From positions 79,263,219-79,327,218 of the forward strand of contig CM055899.1 in the NCBI GenBank assembly GCA_029582155.1: a stretch of 64,000 nt of DNA. Reading direction: 5' to 3'. The translations under genes were made by a program, and so were the position numbers. The stretch's first letter is position 1. Every line of letters starts with the position of its first letter. Below, in pieces: positions 1-10,440 of this stretch. The notes beneath the pieces are model-generated. The model saw only the letters and a program-made list of their open reading frames with translations, was not told where the DNA came from and did not search any database. This DNA is from Panopea generosa. Its lineage: Eukaryota; Mollusca; Bivalvia; Adapedonta; Hiatellidae.

Positions 1-2510
1 TGTGCGTGTGTGTGTGTGTGTGTGTGTGTTGGGGGGGAGGGGAGGAGTAGGGGTGAGGGTGTTTGGGTCGGTAACAAAGTATTTGATTTATTGCAAAACA
101 AATTTTAAAAAAAAATGGCGGATATGGGGTGTGTGTTTGGGGGGTAGGGGTGAGGGTCTTTGGTCAGTAGAAATTTGCTGATGGATTTCATCTTCTTCAT
201 TCTTCTTTGGCGACATGTGTAGAAAAAAAGGCGCACACGAGGATTAACAAGAGCACCACAATTGGGTGCAGTCGCTCATTTTTTTCCAAATCTATTATGT
301 AACAAAGTTGAAAAGGGACAGTGTATCTACTTCGATACAGAACAAAATTTTAAGAAAACAATTGGAGGGGGTGGTGGGTCTTGGGGTTGGTAACAAACGG
401 GCAGAATAGTATTAAATTTAAAACAAAACAAAATTTAAAAGAAAGAAAAATGGGGGTAGGGGATGTCTTTGGGGTCAGTAACAAAGTTGAAATGGGGCAA
501 AGTATTTTATTTAAAACAGAACAAAATTAGAGGTGCGTGTCTTTGGGTTCGTAAACAAGTTGAAATGGGGCAGAATATTTGATTTTATACAAAACAATCT
601 TTAAAAAAAATGGGGGTGGGTAGGGGGCGGGGTCTTTGTTCAGTAACAAAGTTAAAATGGAGCAGAGAATTTGATTTAATGCAAAACAAATTTAAACAAA
701 AAATAAATTTAAAAAAAAGGGCGGGGATGAGGTGTGTGTGTTTGGGGGGATAGGGGTGAATTAAAAAAAAAAAAAATGGAAGGACGGGGATGGGGAGGGG
801 TGTTTGTGTGTTTGTGGGGTAGGGGTGATGGTTTTTTTTGGGTCGGTAACAAAGTTGAAATTGATCAGAGTATTTGATTGAATGCAAAACAAATTTTAAA
901 ATTATAAAAAATAAAAAAAGGGCAGAGATGGGGTGTGTGTTTGGGGAGAGGGATGAGGGTCTTTGGGTCGGTAACAAAGATGAAATGGGGCAGAGTATTT
1001 GATTCAATGCAAAATAAATTTTAAAAAAAAATAAAAAAGGGCAGGGATGGGTGTGTGTGTGTGTGTGTGGGGCGGGGGCGGGGGCGGGGGGGGGGGGAGG
1101 GTCTTTGGGTCGGTAACAAAGATGAAATGGGACAGAGTATTTGATTTAATGCAATACAAATTTTTAAAAAAAATAAATAAAAAAAAAAAGGCGGGGATGG
1201 GATGTGTGTGTGTGTGTTTGGGGGAATAGGGGTGAATTTAAAAAAAAATAAATAAATAAAAAAAGAAAAGACAGAGATGGGGTGTGTGTGTGTGTGTTTA
1301 GGGGGTAGGGGTGAGGGTCTTTGGATCGGTAACAAAGTTGAAATTGGGCAGAGTATTTGACTTAATGCAAAACAAATTTAAAAAAAAAAAAAGGGCGGAG
1401 ATGGGGTGTGTGTTTGGGGAGAGGGATGAGGGTCTTTGGGTCGGTAACAAATTTGAAATGGGGCAGAGTACTTGATTTAATGCAAAACAAATTTAAATGA
1501 AAAATAAACAAAAAAGGGAGAGGATGGGGGTAGGGGTGAGGGTCTTTGGGTCGGTAACAAAGATGAAATGGGGCAGAGTATTTGATTTAATGCAAAACAA
1601 AAATAAACAAAAAATAAATAAAAAAAAAAAAGACTGGATGGGGTGTGTGTTCGGGGAGATATGGGTGAATTAAAAAAAAAAAGAAATAAATAAAAGAAAG
1701 GACGTGGATTGGGTTTGGGTGTGTATGTGTGTTTGTGTTTGGGGGGTAGGGGTGAGGGTCTTTGGGTCAGTAACAAAGTTTAAATTGGACAGAGTATTTG
1801 ATTTAATGCAAAACAAATTTAAAAAAAAAAAAAAAAAAAAAACAGGGATGGGGTGTGTGGTGTGGCGGGTGGAGGGGGTAGGGGTGAGGGTCTTTGGGTT
1901 GGTAACAAAGTTGAAATGAGGCAGAGTATTTGATTTAATGTAAAACAAATTTTTAAAAAAAAAGACGCGGAGATGGGGTGTGTGTTTGTGGGGTAGGAGT
2001 GAGGGTCTTTGGGTCGGTAACAAAGTTGAAATGAGACAGAGTATTTGATTTAATGCAAAACAAATTTAAAAAAAAAAAATAAATAAATAAAAAACAGGGC
2101 GGAGATGGGTTGTGTGTTTGGGGAGTAAAGGAGTGGGTATTTGGGTCGGTAACAAAGTTGAAATGGGGCAAAGTGTTTGATTTAATCCAAAAAAAATGTA
2201 AATAAAAAAAAAAAAGGGGAGATGGTGGGGGTAGGGGTGAGGGTCCCTGGGTCGGTTACAAAGTTATAAATAGGGCAGAGTATTTGTTTTAATACAAAAC
2301 AAATGTAAAAAATAATTTAAAAAAAGGGCAGGAATGGAGTAAGTGTGTGTGTTTGGGGGGTAGGGGTGAAGGTCTTTGGGTCGATAACAAAGTTAAAATG
2401 GGGCAGAGTATTTGATCTAATGCAAAACAAATTTAAACAAAAAAGAGGGAAAAAATATGGGCAGCAGGGTGGGGGTCTTGGTTGGGTTTCGGCAGGAAAG
2501 TCCATTAATA
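1..2510. repeat. G-rich degenerate minisatellite
   Basis: About 2.5 kb of head-to-tail degenerate units, mostly 100-215 bp apart. Each has a G-rich part (GGGGTAGGGGTGAGGGTC), a constant core (GGTCGGTAACAAAGTTGAAA, then GGGCAGAGTATTTGATTTAA), an A-rich stretch and a GT-rich stretch. It starts with a (TG)n run. Open frames here, mainly on the - strand, are low-complexity Pro/Thr/Phe translations of the repeat and not genes. The G-run strand could form G-quadruplexes (inference). Confidence 0.9.
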
Positions 2511-2654
2511 GGTCAAGGTCAGTGATGTTAACTTTTTATAGTTGATGGTGATCAGTTTACAGAATTTAAAGTATTACTGAAAAATAAAATTGATTTAAAA
2601 AAAATTAAAAAAAAAATCAAACCCAAGCTAAACAAAAATATTTAACCCAAGGTT

Positions 2655-3078
2655 TTAAAGCCCAAAGTATGGAAATTTATGTAAGTTTCTACAACATAAT
2701 ATAAATATGTTTATGAAGTTTAGTCACCAAAAACATGAGTAGTTTGTTCAGAAACAGAGAAAATGCTGAGCTAAACATAAAACTTTAACCAAACCTGAGA
2801 TAAACAACAAACTTTAACTTAAGAATATAGAGCCCAAAGTATGTAAATTTAGCTATATTCATTGTTTGTATAACATGATATGAATGTGTTTATGAAGTTT
2901 AGTCACCGTAACACGAGTAGTTTGTTCAGAAACAGAGAAAAAGCCGCGTTAAACATAAAACTTTAACCAGCAGATGATGACAACAACGATGACGAAGGCG
3001 ACAACGACGACAGCACCGCCGCTGCCGACACCAGGGTCATGACTATAGGTCTTTGTTTTTTTCAAAAAGATGAGCTAA
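2655..3078 (+). mobile_element. Helitron-like nonautonomous element, 3' part
   Basis: Two direct repeats of about 140 bp (near 2657-2793 and 2830-2972) share blocks such as GAAGTTTAGTCACC and AGTAGTTTGTTCAGAAACAG. They are followed by a GAC/GAT/GCC triplet-rich stretch and the end GATGAGCTAAAAAT. The triplet stretch plus GAGCTAAAA end matches the elements at 24751-25036 and 49431-49710. No open frame of note. The class is inferred from the CTAA end; the 5' boundary is not defined. Confidence 0.45.
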
Positions 3079-4986
3079 AAATAAAAATACAATAGTAATT
3101 AATATAAGAAAGAAAGTTGTACTTACATCTGTGGTGCTGGTGGGCGTCTTCTTTCTTCCCCTGTGGAGCCATCTGCAATCTAAAACATTTCATATTTGGT
3201 TGTATTTTAAGCTTTCTGAGAATATGATAATCCGACATGTACTTCTGTGCTATTTTTAGATGTGTATTGATTTTATTATTATCATTATTATTATTCAGCC
3301 ACTACGCAAAGCACTATGTGATAATATTGAACATTTAATAAAAATGTCACTTTTCGTATCTCGCGGGGTGGGTGGGGGGGGGGGGGGGGGTCATGGCATG
3401 TCAGACGATTCTTCGACTTTAAAATAGCAAATACCAGTCGTGAACCATTTGTCATCATACATGCGTTGTATATTTCAGTTATTTACATACAACGTGCGCT
3501 CTTAACAATACTTTAAACTGATAACACTGTTAAAACACTTCGTAAAACAAGTATATTGCGCGACAACTTTATCAAAAATACCAAAAGCAAATGGCATGAA
3601 TTAGACTTCCGGTTGATATATATAAAGAAAAACCCTACTAAAATTGTTATTGATTATTGTTATCATCACACGTATTTCGAGTTGTATTCAATACTTATTG
3701 TTATAATTTGTAATCCATTGTTGGATAACAAATATAAATGTCAAATTGGAAATTTCAAATATATTGAATAAGATTTTGTAGTTTGTGGAACTCTCCCACT
3801 AAAATTGACGAATGTGATACTCTTAAGACTTTTTCCCAGATTATAGGCCCAGTGACATATCTACATATGTTATTAATTAAATCACTGATAGGCCTAAATC
3901 AGTATTAGGTTATTTGATATGTCAGTGTCATACAGTGCCGTAGATTCCTATAGGCACTGTGGATACGTGTTATTACACTTTTTTTCTGAAAAATCGAAAA
4001 ATGAAAATGCCAAAAAAAATGCAATAAAAATCAGATCCCTGGCAGTCACTTGATAATATAATATCGAATATTGAATACGAGTGGTTTTATCGAAAACGCT
4101 AGAAACCAAATTAAAACACCAATTTGTATTTTTATGAACATTCACGCGTTTTATTTTTAAGTATTACCCTCGTTTTTTTTATATAAACTATGAAGTTTTA
4201 GCCAGTAACATTTGACAAATAGTTACATTTCATGGATTTGATACCTGAACATGAGAAAAAATGAACAGAACTGTTTTTTTCCATAATTTATTAAACCAAT
4301 GACTTGTATAGGACTTCTATATAATTACTTGAATAAATGAAGCTTAAAAATGTATTACTTCACAAAAGTGAATATCCAGGTATGCGCTTGTAACTTAAAT
4401 ATTAGATTGGAGGTATACTGTTTAAGGAATATGAACATCACATATTTCTCTCAACATGTTCATGTAATTAAGTCACTGCTGTGATATGACAAATTTGGAA
4501 TAAAGGAAGAACGAGAGAAGACCAAGAGAAGATATGGTTACACCCATGATAATGTTAAACATGTGTATTATCTGAGAATATCAATATCGCTAAAATAAAA
4601 GTTAATGTGAAACTTGCAGACAATATCATAAATACCTGTGTGTTGGCCGAGTGTCCTGTCCAAAATGATTTTTTCTAACCCCACTTTCCGCGGGTTTTCG
4701 ATGTGAGTGAATATCAAACCTCTCTCATTGGTCAGTTCCATCACGTGCTTGTTCATAACAATAAGTTAATTGTAGTCACTCACCCGTGTCACCCGTATGT
4801 TGTTCTATATAAGCTTATTTTAACCCGTAGGCAAAATATTCTTACAATATACATGTACAACACAGAATTAAATCAAAGTACTCCAAATACTGAAACCTGG
4901 ACAAACAATGGTCAAGCAGAAATGAAGCAATAGAGTGTATGTCAGACGTAGCCCGGACAGTATACAAGAACAAGTACAAACATTTT
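3079..4986. other. Intergenic, no gene seen
   Basis: AT-rich sequence with a 27-base region that is almost all G near 3364-3390 and no recognisable protein, RNA or repeat family. Open frames of 60-76 codons (for example near 3556-3771 and 4703-4933) have no family signature and look like chance. Confidence 0.5.
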
Positions 4987-5139
4987 TGAATGTGGTTTAA
5001 CGCCATTTTCAACACATTTCATGCCATATATGGCATATCCAGTTTCATTGGTGGGGGAAGACCTACCGTCCTTTTGTCACAAGCAAACTTTCTCACATAA
5101 AGTTTTTGGAGCGAGCGGGACTCGAACCCACGACCTTAG
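4987..5139 (-). mobile_element. SINE family A, truncated copy
   Basis: Read on the - strand, a tRNA-derived SINE without most of its tRNA-like head. It keeps the B-box region (GGTCGTGGGTTCGAGTCC), the conserved body word GGCATATATGGCATG and the tail word GGCGTTAAACCACATT. It belongs to the same family as copies at 17160, 39820, 44712, 45325 and 63483. Confidence 0.75.
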
Positions 5140-5879
5140 AAATAATCTATAAGTTACATCTAACTATTGGCACATATATCTCAGCATTATTCATTATATT
5201 TAGAGTCCCCAGTGGCCGAACGTTCAAAGGTGCCGTCTCAAAATCACTCACTTCACTTTTTGATATATTCATAAATCGAAATAGAGATAATTTCAGTCAT
5301 AGTGCGTCTTATCCTTAAATGATTATTAGATAATACATATCTTTTAATGAAAGTATTGATAGTAATAATTAAAAAAACAGTCTCTATGATGATAAAACAA
5401 ATATGCTCTTGTTTATTTAAAGATGCATCACCTATAACGTTCTGCTCAGTAAATGATGGAAAATGTATTGAATAGCAAAGAGGAAGGTCCCATTCAAAGA
5501 CAATGGCTGATTCCGTCCTTGTTGCTGATCTTATTTATAAGAAATTCGTTAATACACAGGTCGGCATTTTCCGTTTAATTCGTCAATGTTTAAGCATAAC
5601 CTAATAATGGCCAATGAGTGACTATCGCGCGATTTAGTATTTGATCAACAAAATTGAAGAACTTTGCACTACAGAGACAAAATACAATATAAATTATAGA
5701 ACAAAATATCCATAACATATTATGTTAGATATAAATGTACACATTTACTGCCATGACCGAAAAAATACCGGCGATATAGGTGAGGCCTCGTTCAAAATAA
5801 AAAATTCAATCTTCAAATTGTAAGCTTAAAAAACAGAAGTAAGAGAAGTCAGTCTGCAAGTTCAATTATGTATTTTGAA
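5140..5879. other. Intergenic, no gene seen
   Basis: AT-rich sequence with no supported gene or repeat family. A 70-codon frame crossing 5106-5318 partly reads the SINE remnant and is not a gene. Confidence 0.5.
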
Positions 5880-6196
5880 AAAGGCCAACTCCAATTTATA
5901 CCATGTATTCCACGGTGGAGAATCAACGTTGCTTTTGCTATGGAAAATCGGAGGAAAAGTGCTCGCTTCAGGCAAAGAATTATAGATACACGTATATTAT
6001 ATAAAGGTTCATTCGCTCGACCGTCTCTGAACATTTCAATAGTGACGGGCATTCGTTTGCCGATGTAATTTTACACTGCATTGATCATGATCCAGACTGG
6101 ACTGACAAGCAAAGCAAAGATCGTGAAACTTATTGGATAAGACGATTCAATATCTTTTATCCATAAGGTATAAACAAGAGCGATGGTTCTGCATAA
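5880..6196 (+). pseudogene. GIY-YIG endonuclease remnant of a retroelement
   Basis: From 6032 the frame reads HFNSDGHSFADVILHCIDHD, then a segment containing DWTDKQSKDRE and YWIRRFNIFYP, a stop at 6164, then GINKSDG in the same frame. The order HFN-x-x-GHS, D-x-D-W, YWI-x-x-(F/L)-N, P-x-GIN resembles the C-terminal part of GIY-YIG nuclease domains carried by Penelope-like and related retroelements. The stop and unclear upstream frame show it is dead. The match is from memory of the family; which element class it came from is uncertain. Confidence 0.5.
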
Positions 6197-6520
6197 TTTG
6201 GCGAGCGCGCCTAGCTACAATGCAAACACAAGATAAGAGATATAATGAATTAATTATTAAAAAAAATAATTAATACACCAAAACAATACTGAATTCTTTT
6301 AAATTCTTTAAAAAAAAAAACTCGAGCGCTTTCGGAATATATATTATTACTTCTTCAGTGGATGAAAATGAAAATATCAATGATGATAATGTTAAGATGT
6401 CAAACGATTACGATGATAAAAACATGGAAGTGTGAAAAAATCACAATAAAAAATAATAAAATTGTGAATACGTTAAATTATGATGTGCGCCTTATATATA
6501 TTTATATACATATATATATA
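6197..6520. other. Intergenic, simple sequence
   Basis: AT-rich sequence with short A runs and a TA-rich tract near 6494-6520. No gene seen. Confidence 0.5.
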
Positions 6521-6603
6521 TCTATGGTTTGCATTGAAGCTAAACGCACTCGCCGTAGTCTGGTCTGTACATTTATGTCTTGGTTATTCACAAATAATTA
6601 TCT

Positions 6604-6660
<57 letters not shown>

Positions 6661-6690
6661 TGCATTGTGAATGAGCATCTGAAAAAGATA
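6521..6690 (+). repeat. Duplicated segment, copy 1, with (TA)n
   Basis: This segment runs TCTATGGTTTGCATTG ... GCACTCGCCGTAGTCTGG ... AATTATCTCC, then a pure (TA)n tract (about 6606-6658), then ATCATGCATTGTGAATGAGC and ATCTGAAAAAGA. The same order occurs again at 6976-7073 plus 8564-8614, where the TA tract is split by a Tc1 element. Confidence 0.85.
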
Positions 6691-6975
6691 AAAAAAAAAT
6701 CGTAAATTCCGTTGTTGTGAATTTAATTCTCTCCCTTTATGAAATTAAATATAGATGAATTCACTGTATTTATATGATCCAACGGGTTTATAAATATGTC
6801 CTTTATACAGCATGTGAGTAGTCATGAATCCTTAACTGGATCCTACTCATTTAAAGCTATCAGTTCATGTATGTAAATGTGTCCACCCTGTTCAGATGTG
6901 TTGCATGTAATTCCATAGTATATAAGTCATGGTCGACACCAAATTTATTGGTTTGGCAGAGGCCTTGATATTGTG

Positions 6976-7073
6976 TCTATGGTTTGCATTGTAGCTAGGC
7001 GCACTCGCCGTAGTCTGGTCTGTACATTTATGTCTTGGTTATTTAAAAATAATTATCTCCATATATATATATA
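6976..7073 (+). repeat. Duplicated segment, copy 2, left half
   Basis: Near-identical to 6521-6616 (TCTATGGTTTGCATTG, GCACTCGCCGTAGTCTGG, AATTATCTCC and the start of the TA tract). It ends at the TA target site of the Tc1 element; the right half resumes at 8564. Confidence 0.85.
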
Positions 7074-8563
7074 CTAGCGGAAAAAAGAAACTGTACATGG
7101 GTATTGTATGTTATAACTAAGGAGATATATAAGAAATCTCAAAAAAAACAACAGGGTTTTATCTGACCTTTATTTAAAACCAGCTCAATTAATTAATATG
7201 GTTATTGCATCAGCAGCGTCTTGGATAGAGAACAGTTTTCTGAGATGTTCTCTAAACAAAGTTCATCTCATCAATACCGTGTATGTCCACCACAGGAATC
7301 GATGCATGCTTGGTAACGACGCCTCATTGATGCGACAAGTGTGCTGAAAATGCCTGGGGAATACCATTCCAGATCCTCGCAAGCGCACGTGACAGGTCAG
7401 GTAACGTCAACGGCTGATTTTGGAGGCGACGTAAGCGACGCTGCATCTCATCCCACACGTGTTCTATAGGCGACATATCCGGTGACATTGCAGGCCAGGG
7501 CAGCACATTCACATTGTTTTGGATCAAGAAGTCGGTGACGACCTGCGCGACGTGCGGGCGAACGTTATCCTGTTGCAGCGTGGCGTTACGTTGCTGCACA
7601 AATGGAAGGACGTGAGGCCGAATGATTTCGTCACGGTATTTGATGCTTGTAAGTGTGCAGTCCACAACCACAATAGCTGTTCTGCCACGGGATGAGATGC
7701 CACCCCTCACCATGACACTACCTCCGCCGAATGGACGTCGTTGGATCACACAACTGTCATGGAAACGTTCACCAACACGAAGGTACACTCTAGAACGACC
7801 GTCGCTGCTGTCGAGATAAAACCTGGACTCATCCGTGAAAAGACCACGTGCCCAGTCCTGTTGCGTGAAGTGTATGTGTCGTCTACACCAGGCAAAACGT
7901 GCTACACGATGACGTTGGCTGGAGATCAGGACGTATGGCTGGATGTCGTGGACGTATGCCTCGTTCAAGCAATCGATTACGTACCGTTCGGGACTAATTC
8001 TTCTAAGGCCAGGAATTCTTCTAGCCGTCAAAGTAGCAGTTCTGAGTCGTTCACTGAGATGAACGATCCGGATGTACGTATCCTGGCGATTAGACGTTAC
8101 GCGTGGACGTCCTGACCGAGGCCGGTCTTAAACTGTTGGTACCGTCTCCACAAGACGTTTACAGTATTTCGGTGCACACCAAATTGTCTGACAACGTCAG
8201 TACGACGTACACCAGCTTTTATCATGCCTTCGGCGCGGCATCTGTCAGTTTCATTCAACCTTGGCATGGCGTATCAAAGACGTTTTTCAAAATTATGCTG
8301 GTTTTGTGTCTTACAGGTATCAACACTATGCTTTTACACAGGTTTAGGCGACAAACGTGTTTGCGATTGACTGCTGGCCGAATAAAAACGTGAAAACGAA
8401 GACGTTGGCCAGACAGACAAACTACCCGTGCAACTCATGCACTGACCAGTGTAAATGACCGAGAGGGATACACAATTTACCTGTGTAAAGTTTCAAGCTT
8501 TAATTTATAAAATTGAGCGATACATGAACATTTTACACATGCACAGTTTCTTTTTTCCGCTAG
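7074..8563 (-). mobile_element. Tc1/mariner transposon, 1490 bp, complete ends
   Basis: The ends are terminal inverted repeats of about 26 bp with one mismatch; both start CTAGCGGAAAAAAGAAACTG reading inward. Each end is flanked by TA, the Tc1/mariner target duplication, inside a TA microsatellite. The single internal gene on the - strand is a broken DD34E transposase, so the element is structurally complete but cannot act alone. Confidence 0.93.
7271..8267 (-). pseudogene. Tc1-type DD34E transposase, frameshifted
   Basis: The N-terminus starts at an ATG at 8267 (MPRLNETDRCRAEGMI) and carries the Tc1 helix-turn-helix (VVRQFGVHRNTV). The frame breaks after TGLGQD, where a short stretch before PRVTSNRQDTY appears lost, and resumes as a long frame to 7324. 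That frame has LFTDESRF, LQQDNVRPH and SPIEHVWDEM, with 34 residues between the second Asp and the Glu. Near the C-terminus a missing T (GCATTTTCAGC) shifts the frame; the other frame gives MRRRYQACIDSCGGHTRY and a stop at 7271. At least two frameshifts make it inactive. Confidence 0.92.
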
Positions 8564-8614
8564 TATATATATATATATGTATATCATGTATTGTGAATGA
8601 GTATCTGAAAAAGA
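8564..8614 (+). repeat. Duplicated segment, copy 2, right half
   Basis: The TA tract continues after the Tc1 element, then ATCATGTATTGTGAATGAGT and ATCTGAAAAAGAG, matching copy 1 at about 6640-6690. This places the transposon inside a previously intact copy. Confidence 0.85.
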
Positions 8615-8908
8615 GTACCGATACTTTAATAAAACGGCATCATGTCGCACTCCCGAACATATTGGCCGCCGAAGATTAATGAGTGCCAGGTATTTAAATG
8701 ATCGTTTTATAGTATCAAAATAAATGTCCATGTGCTTTTAATATGAGCAGTGACTCAATAATGTAGACATGTCACTGGTATGAGGTAATAAGGTGCATTA
8801 TTTCTACATGTATACATTACTTCATTTGATGCGCGCACAAAATTACCTATTTATGTGTCGACGTGCCGTAAAACACCATTCATTAAGTCATGCATTCATT
8901 ACTTCATT

Positions 8909-8983
8909 TGAACCTACGATCTCAGCGGCGAGAGGTGAGTGATGTTCAAACGGTGCCTTGGACCACTCAGCCACGGAGGACCC
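8909..8983 (-). mobile_element. SINE family A, tRNA-like head only
   Basis: On the - strand it reads GGTCCTCCGTGGCTGAGTGG ... CGCCGCTGAGATCGTAGG: a Leu/Ser-like tRNA head with A box (TGGCTGAGTGG) and long variable arm. The body is missing. It is not a functional tRNA gene. Confidence 0.65.
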
Positions 8984-9671
8984 TTTTTCTTAATTAATGC
9001 AGTTCTAAAGACTAATATAATGTTTTGATTCATTTAGTGTTAGTAGTTTATTATGCAGTTTTAATTAAACTGTTCTACAGTGCGAGCCCTATGTCTTGTG
9101 TATTTGGCTTGGTAACATTTTAATAAATGTAAAAAAATATACTATTGTCTATTTTTGTTCAATATGTTTTATAAATGGAATCCTTAAAAAAATTGTTAAA
9201 TCCATATATGGTCCAACTGGTGACATCTTTGGTGACGCTTACCAAACATACACATGCCATACTCGAGATTATTTATAACCTTTAAATGTTGCAAAATAAT
9301 CAAATAATCGTAATGCAAGTGTTTACAAAAATATGACTGATTAATCAATATTAATAGTTTTCGATTCCTAATTTATCACATAAGTTTGTTTAAGCTTGTG
9401 TATGTAACTGATGTAACGTGGACATCATATTCGCAAATGCTGTCCTATTGTATGTAACCGCATTCTACTGCTGAATCAGCGGGTGAGCCGTAAAATAAAC
9501 TTGTCATTATTAAAAAAAGAGAAGCAAGCGTCGCAGATGATCATGACTATTATATGTCAACAAAGTACGGTCAACTGATAAGACACCTGTTCAGGAATTA
9601 ACCGTTTTTACTAAAGTCACAAGGAGAAACGTGATTCTGTTGGTGCTGTCTGATAGTCTAGTATATCTGTA
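8984..9671. other. Upstream region of racemase gene
   Basis: No gene or clear repeat seen. It must contain the 5' untranslated sequence or first promoter elements of the gene starting at 9672, but I see no convincing TATA box or initiator. Confidence 0.4.
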
Positions 9672-9872
9672 ATGCTTCGCAAAATGTCCAAGATATTGCC
9701 AGTAACGTTAAACGACATTTTGAAGGCCCACAGTCGAATTGAACCACATATTCACAGAACATCTGTCATTACAAACACAACGTTTGACAATCAGTTTGGA
9801 AGAAAATTCTTCTTCAAAACAGAGAATTTGCAAAAGACAGGATCATTCAAAGCAAGGGGAGCGCTTAATGCA
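9672..9872 (+). CDS. SRR: Racemase exon 1 (residues 1-67)
   Basis: Starts MLRKMSKILPVTLNDILKAH and ends GSFKARGALNA with the PLP lysine at residue 60. A second in-frame ATG at 9684 gives MSKILP, closer to the usual N-terminus, so either may be used. Donor is GCA|GTGAGT, phase 0. A LINE fragment begins about 11 bp into the following intron. Confidence 0.93.
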
Positions 9873-9883
9873 GTGAGTATTTC

Positions 9884-10440
9884 TTGAAATCTCGACATTT
9901 GTACATTTCCCAAACCCTATCCTGGAATGCCCATGTAGCAGCCACAGTCAAGAAGGCCAATTATTTTCTAGCCTTCTTCAGAAGAAACATAGAAAGTTTT
10001 CCACAGGATATCAAGCCACAGAGTTACCAGACCCTTGTTAGGTCCATTCTTGAGTATGCGAGCACAGGATGGGACCCGTACACCAGCACAAACATCAGCC
10101 AGATTGAGGCCGTCTAGCGAAGAAAAGCGAGATTCATGAAGGCGACTACAAGATAACAAGCAGTATCAGTCAGATGATACATGACCTTGGCTGAAAAACA
10201 ATGCAAGAACGCAGCATCAGCATAAAGCTCTTGATGGTGTACAGAATCATTCATGAGCTCAGATATCCCTTCAACAATCTGACCAGCATCCCTTCCAGAG
10301 CTAATCACCACAGCAGACACCCTAAAGGCATTCAGGATAGGGCTGTTCTCTGCACCATAGAGCGAGGGCATCATTTTTAAATCTTGTACATATGCGTGCC
10401 TAACAATCACCTTGTATCATACACCAAATTGTATGATGAT
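9884..10440 (+). pseudogene. LINE reverse-transcriptase ORF2 fragment
   Basis: The frame SQTLSWNAHVAATVKKANYF, LAFFRRN, YQTLVRSILEYASTGWDP matches the region C-terminal to the reverse transcriptase palm of jockey/CR1-like LINEs. Further frames, each shifted, read ITSSISQMIHDLG, LLMVYRIIHELRYP and SRANHHSRHPKG. Stops and frameshifts show it is dead. It lies in intron 1 of the racemase gene in sense orientation. Confidence 0.85.

Noticed and set aside
585-2505. Several 60-140 codon frames on both strands
   Set aside because: Low-complexity translations of the G-rich minisatellite.
7324-8031. Intact transposase gene
   Set aside because: The open frame lacks the N-terminal domain and the true C-terminus; frameshifts at both ends make it a pseudogene.
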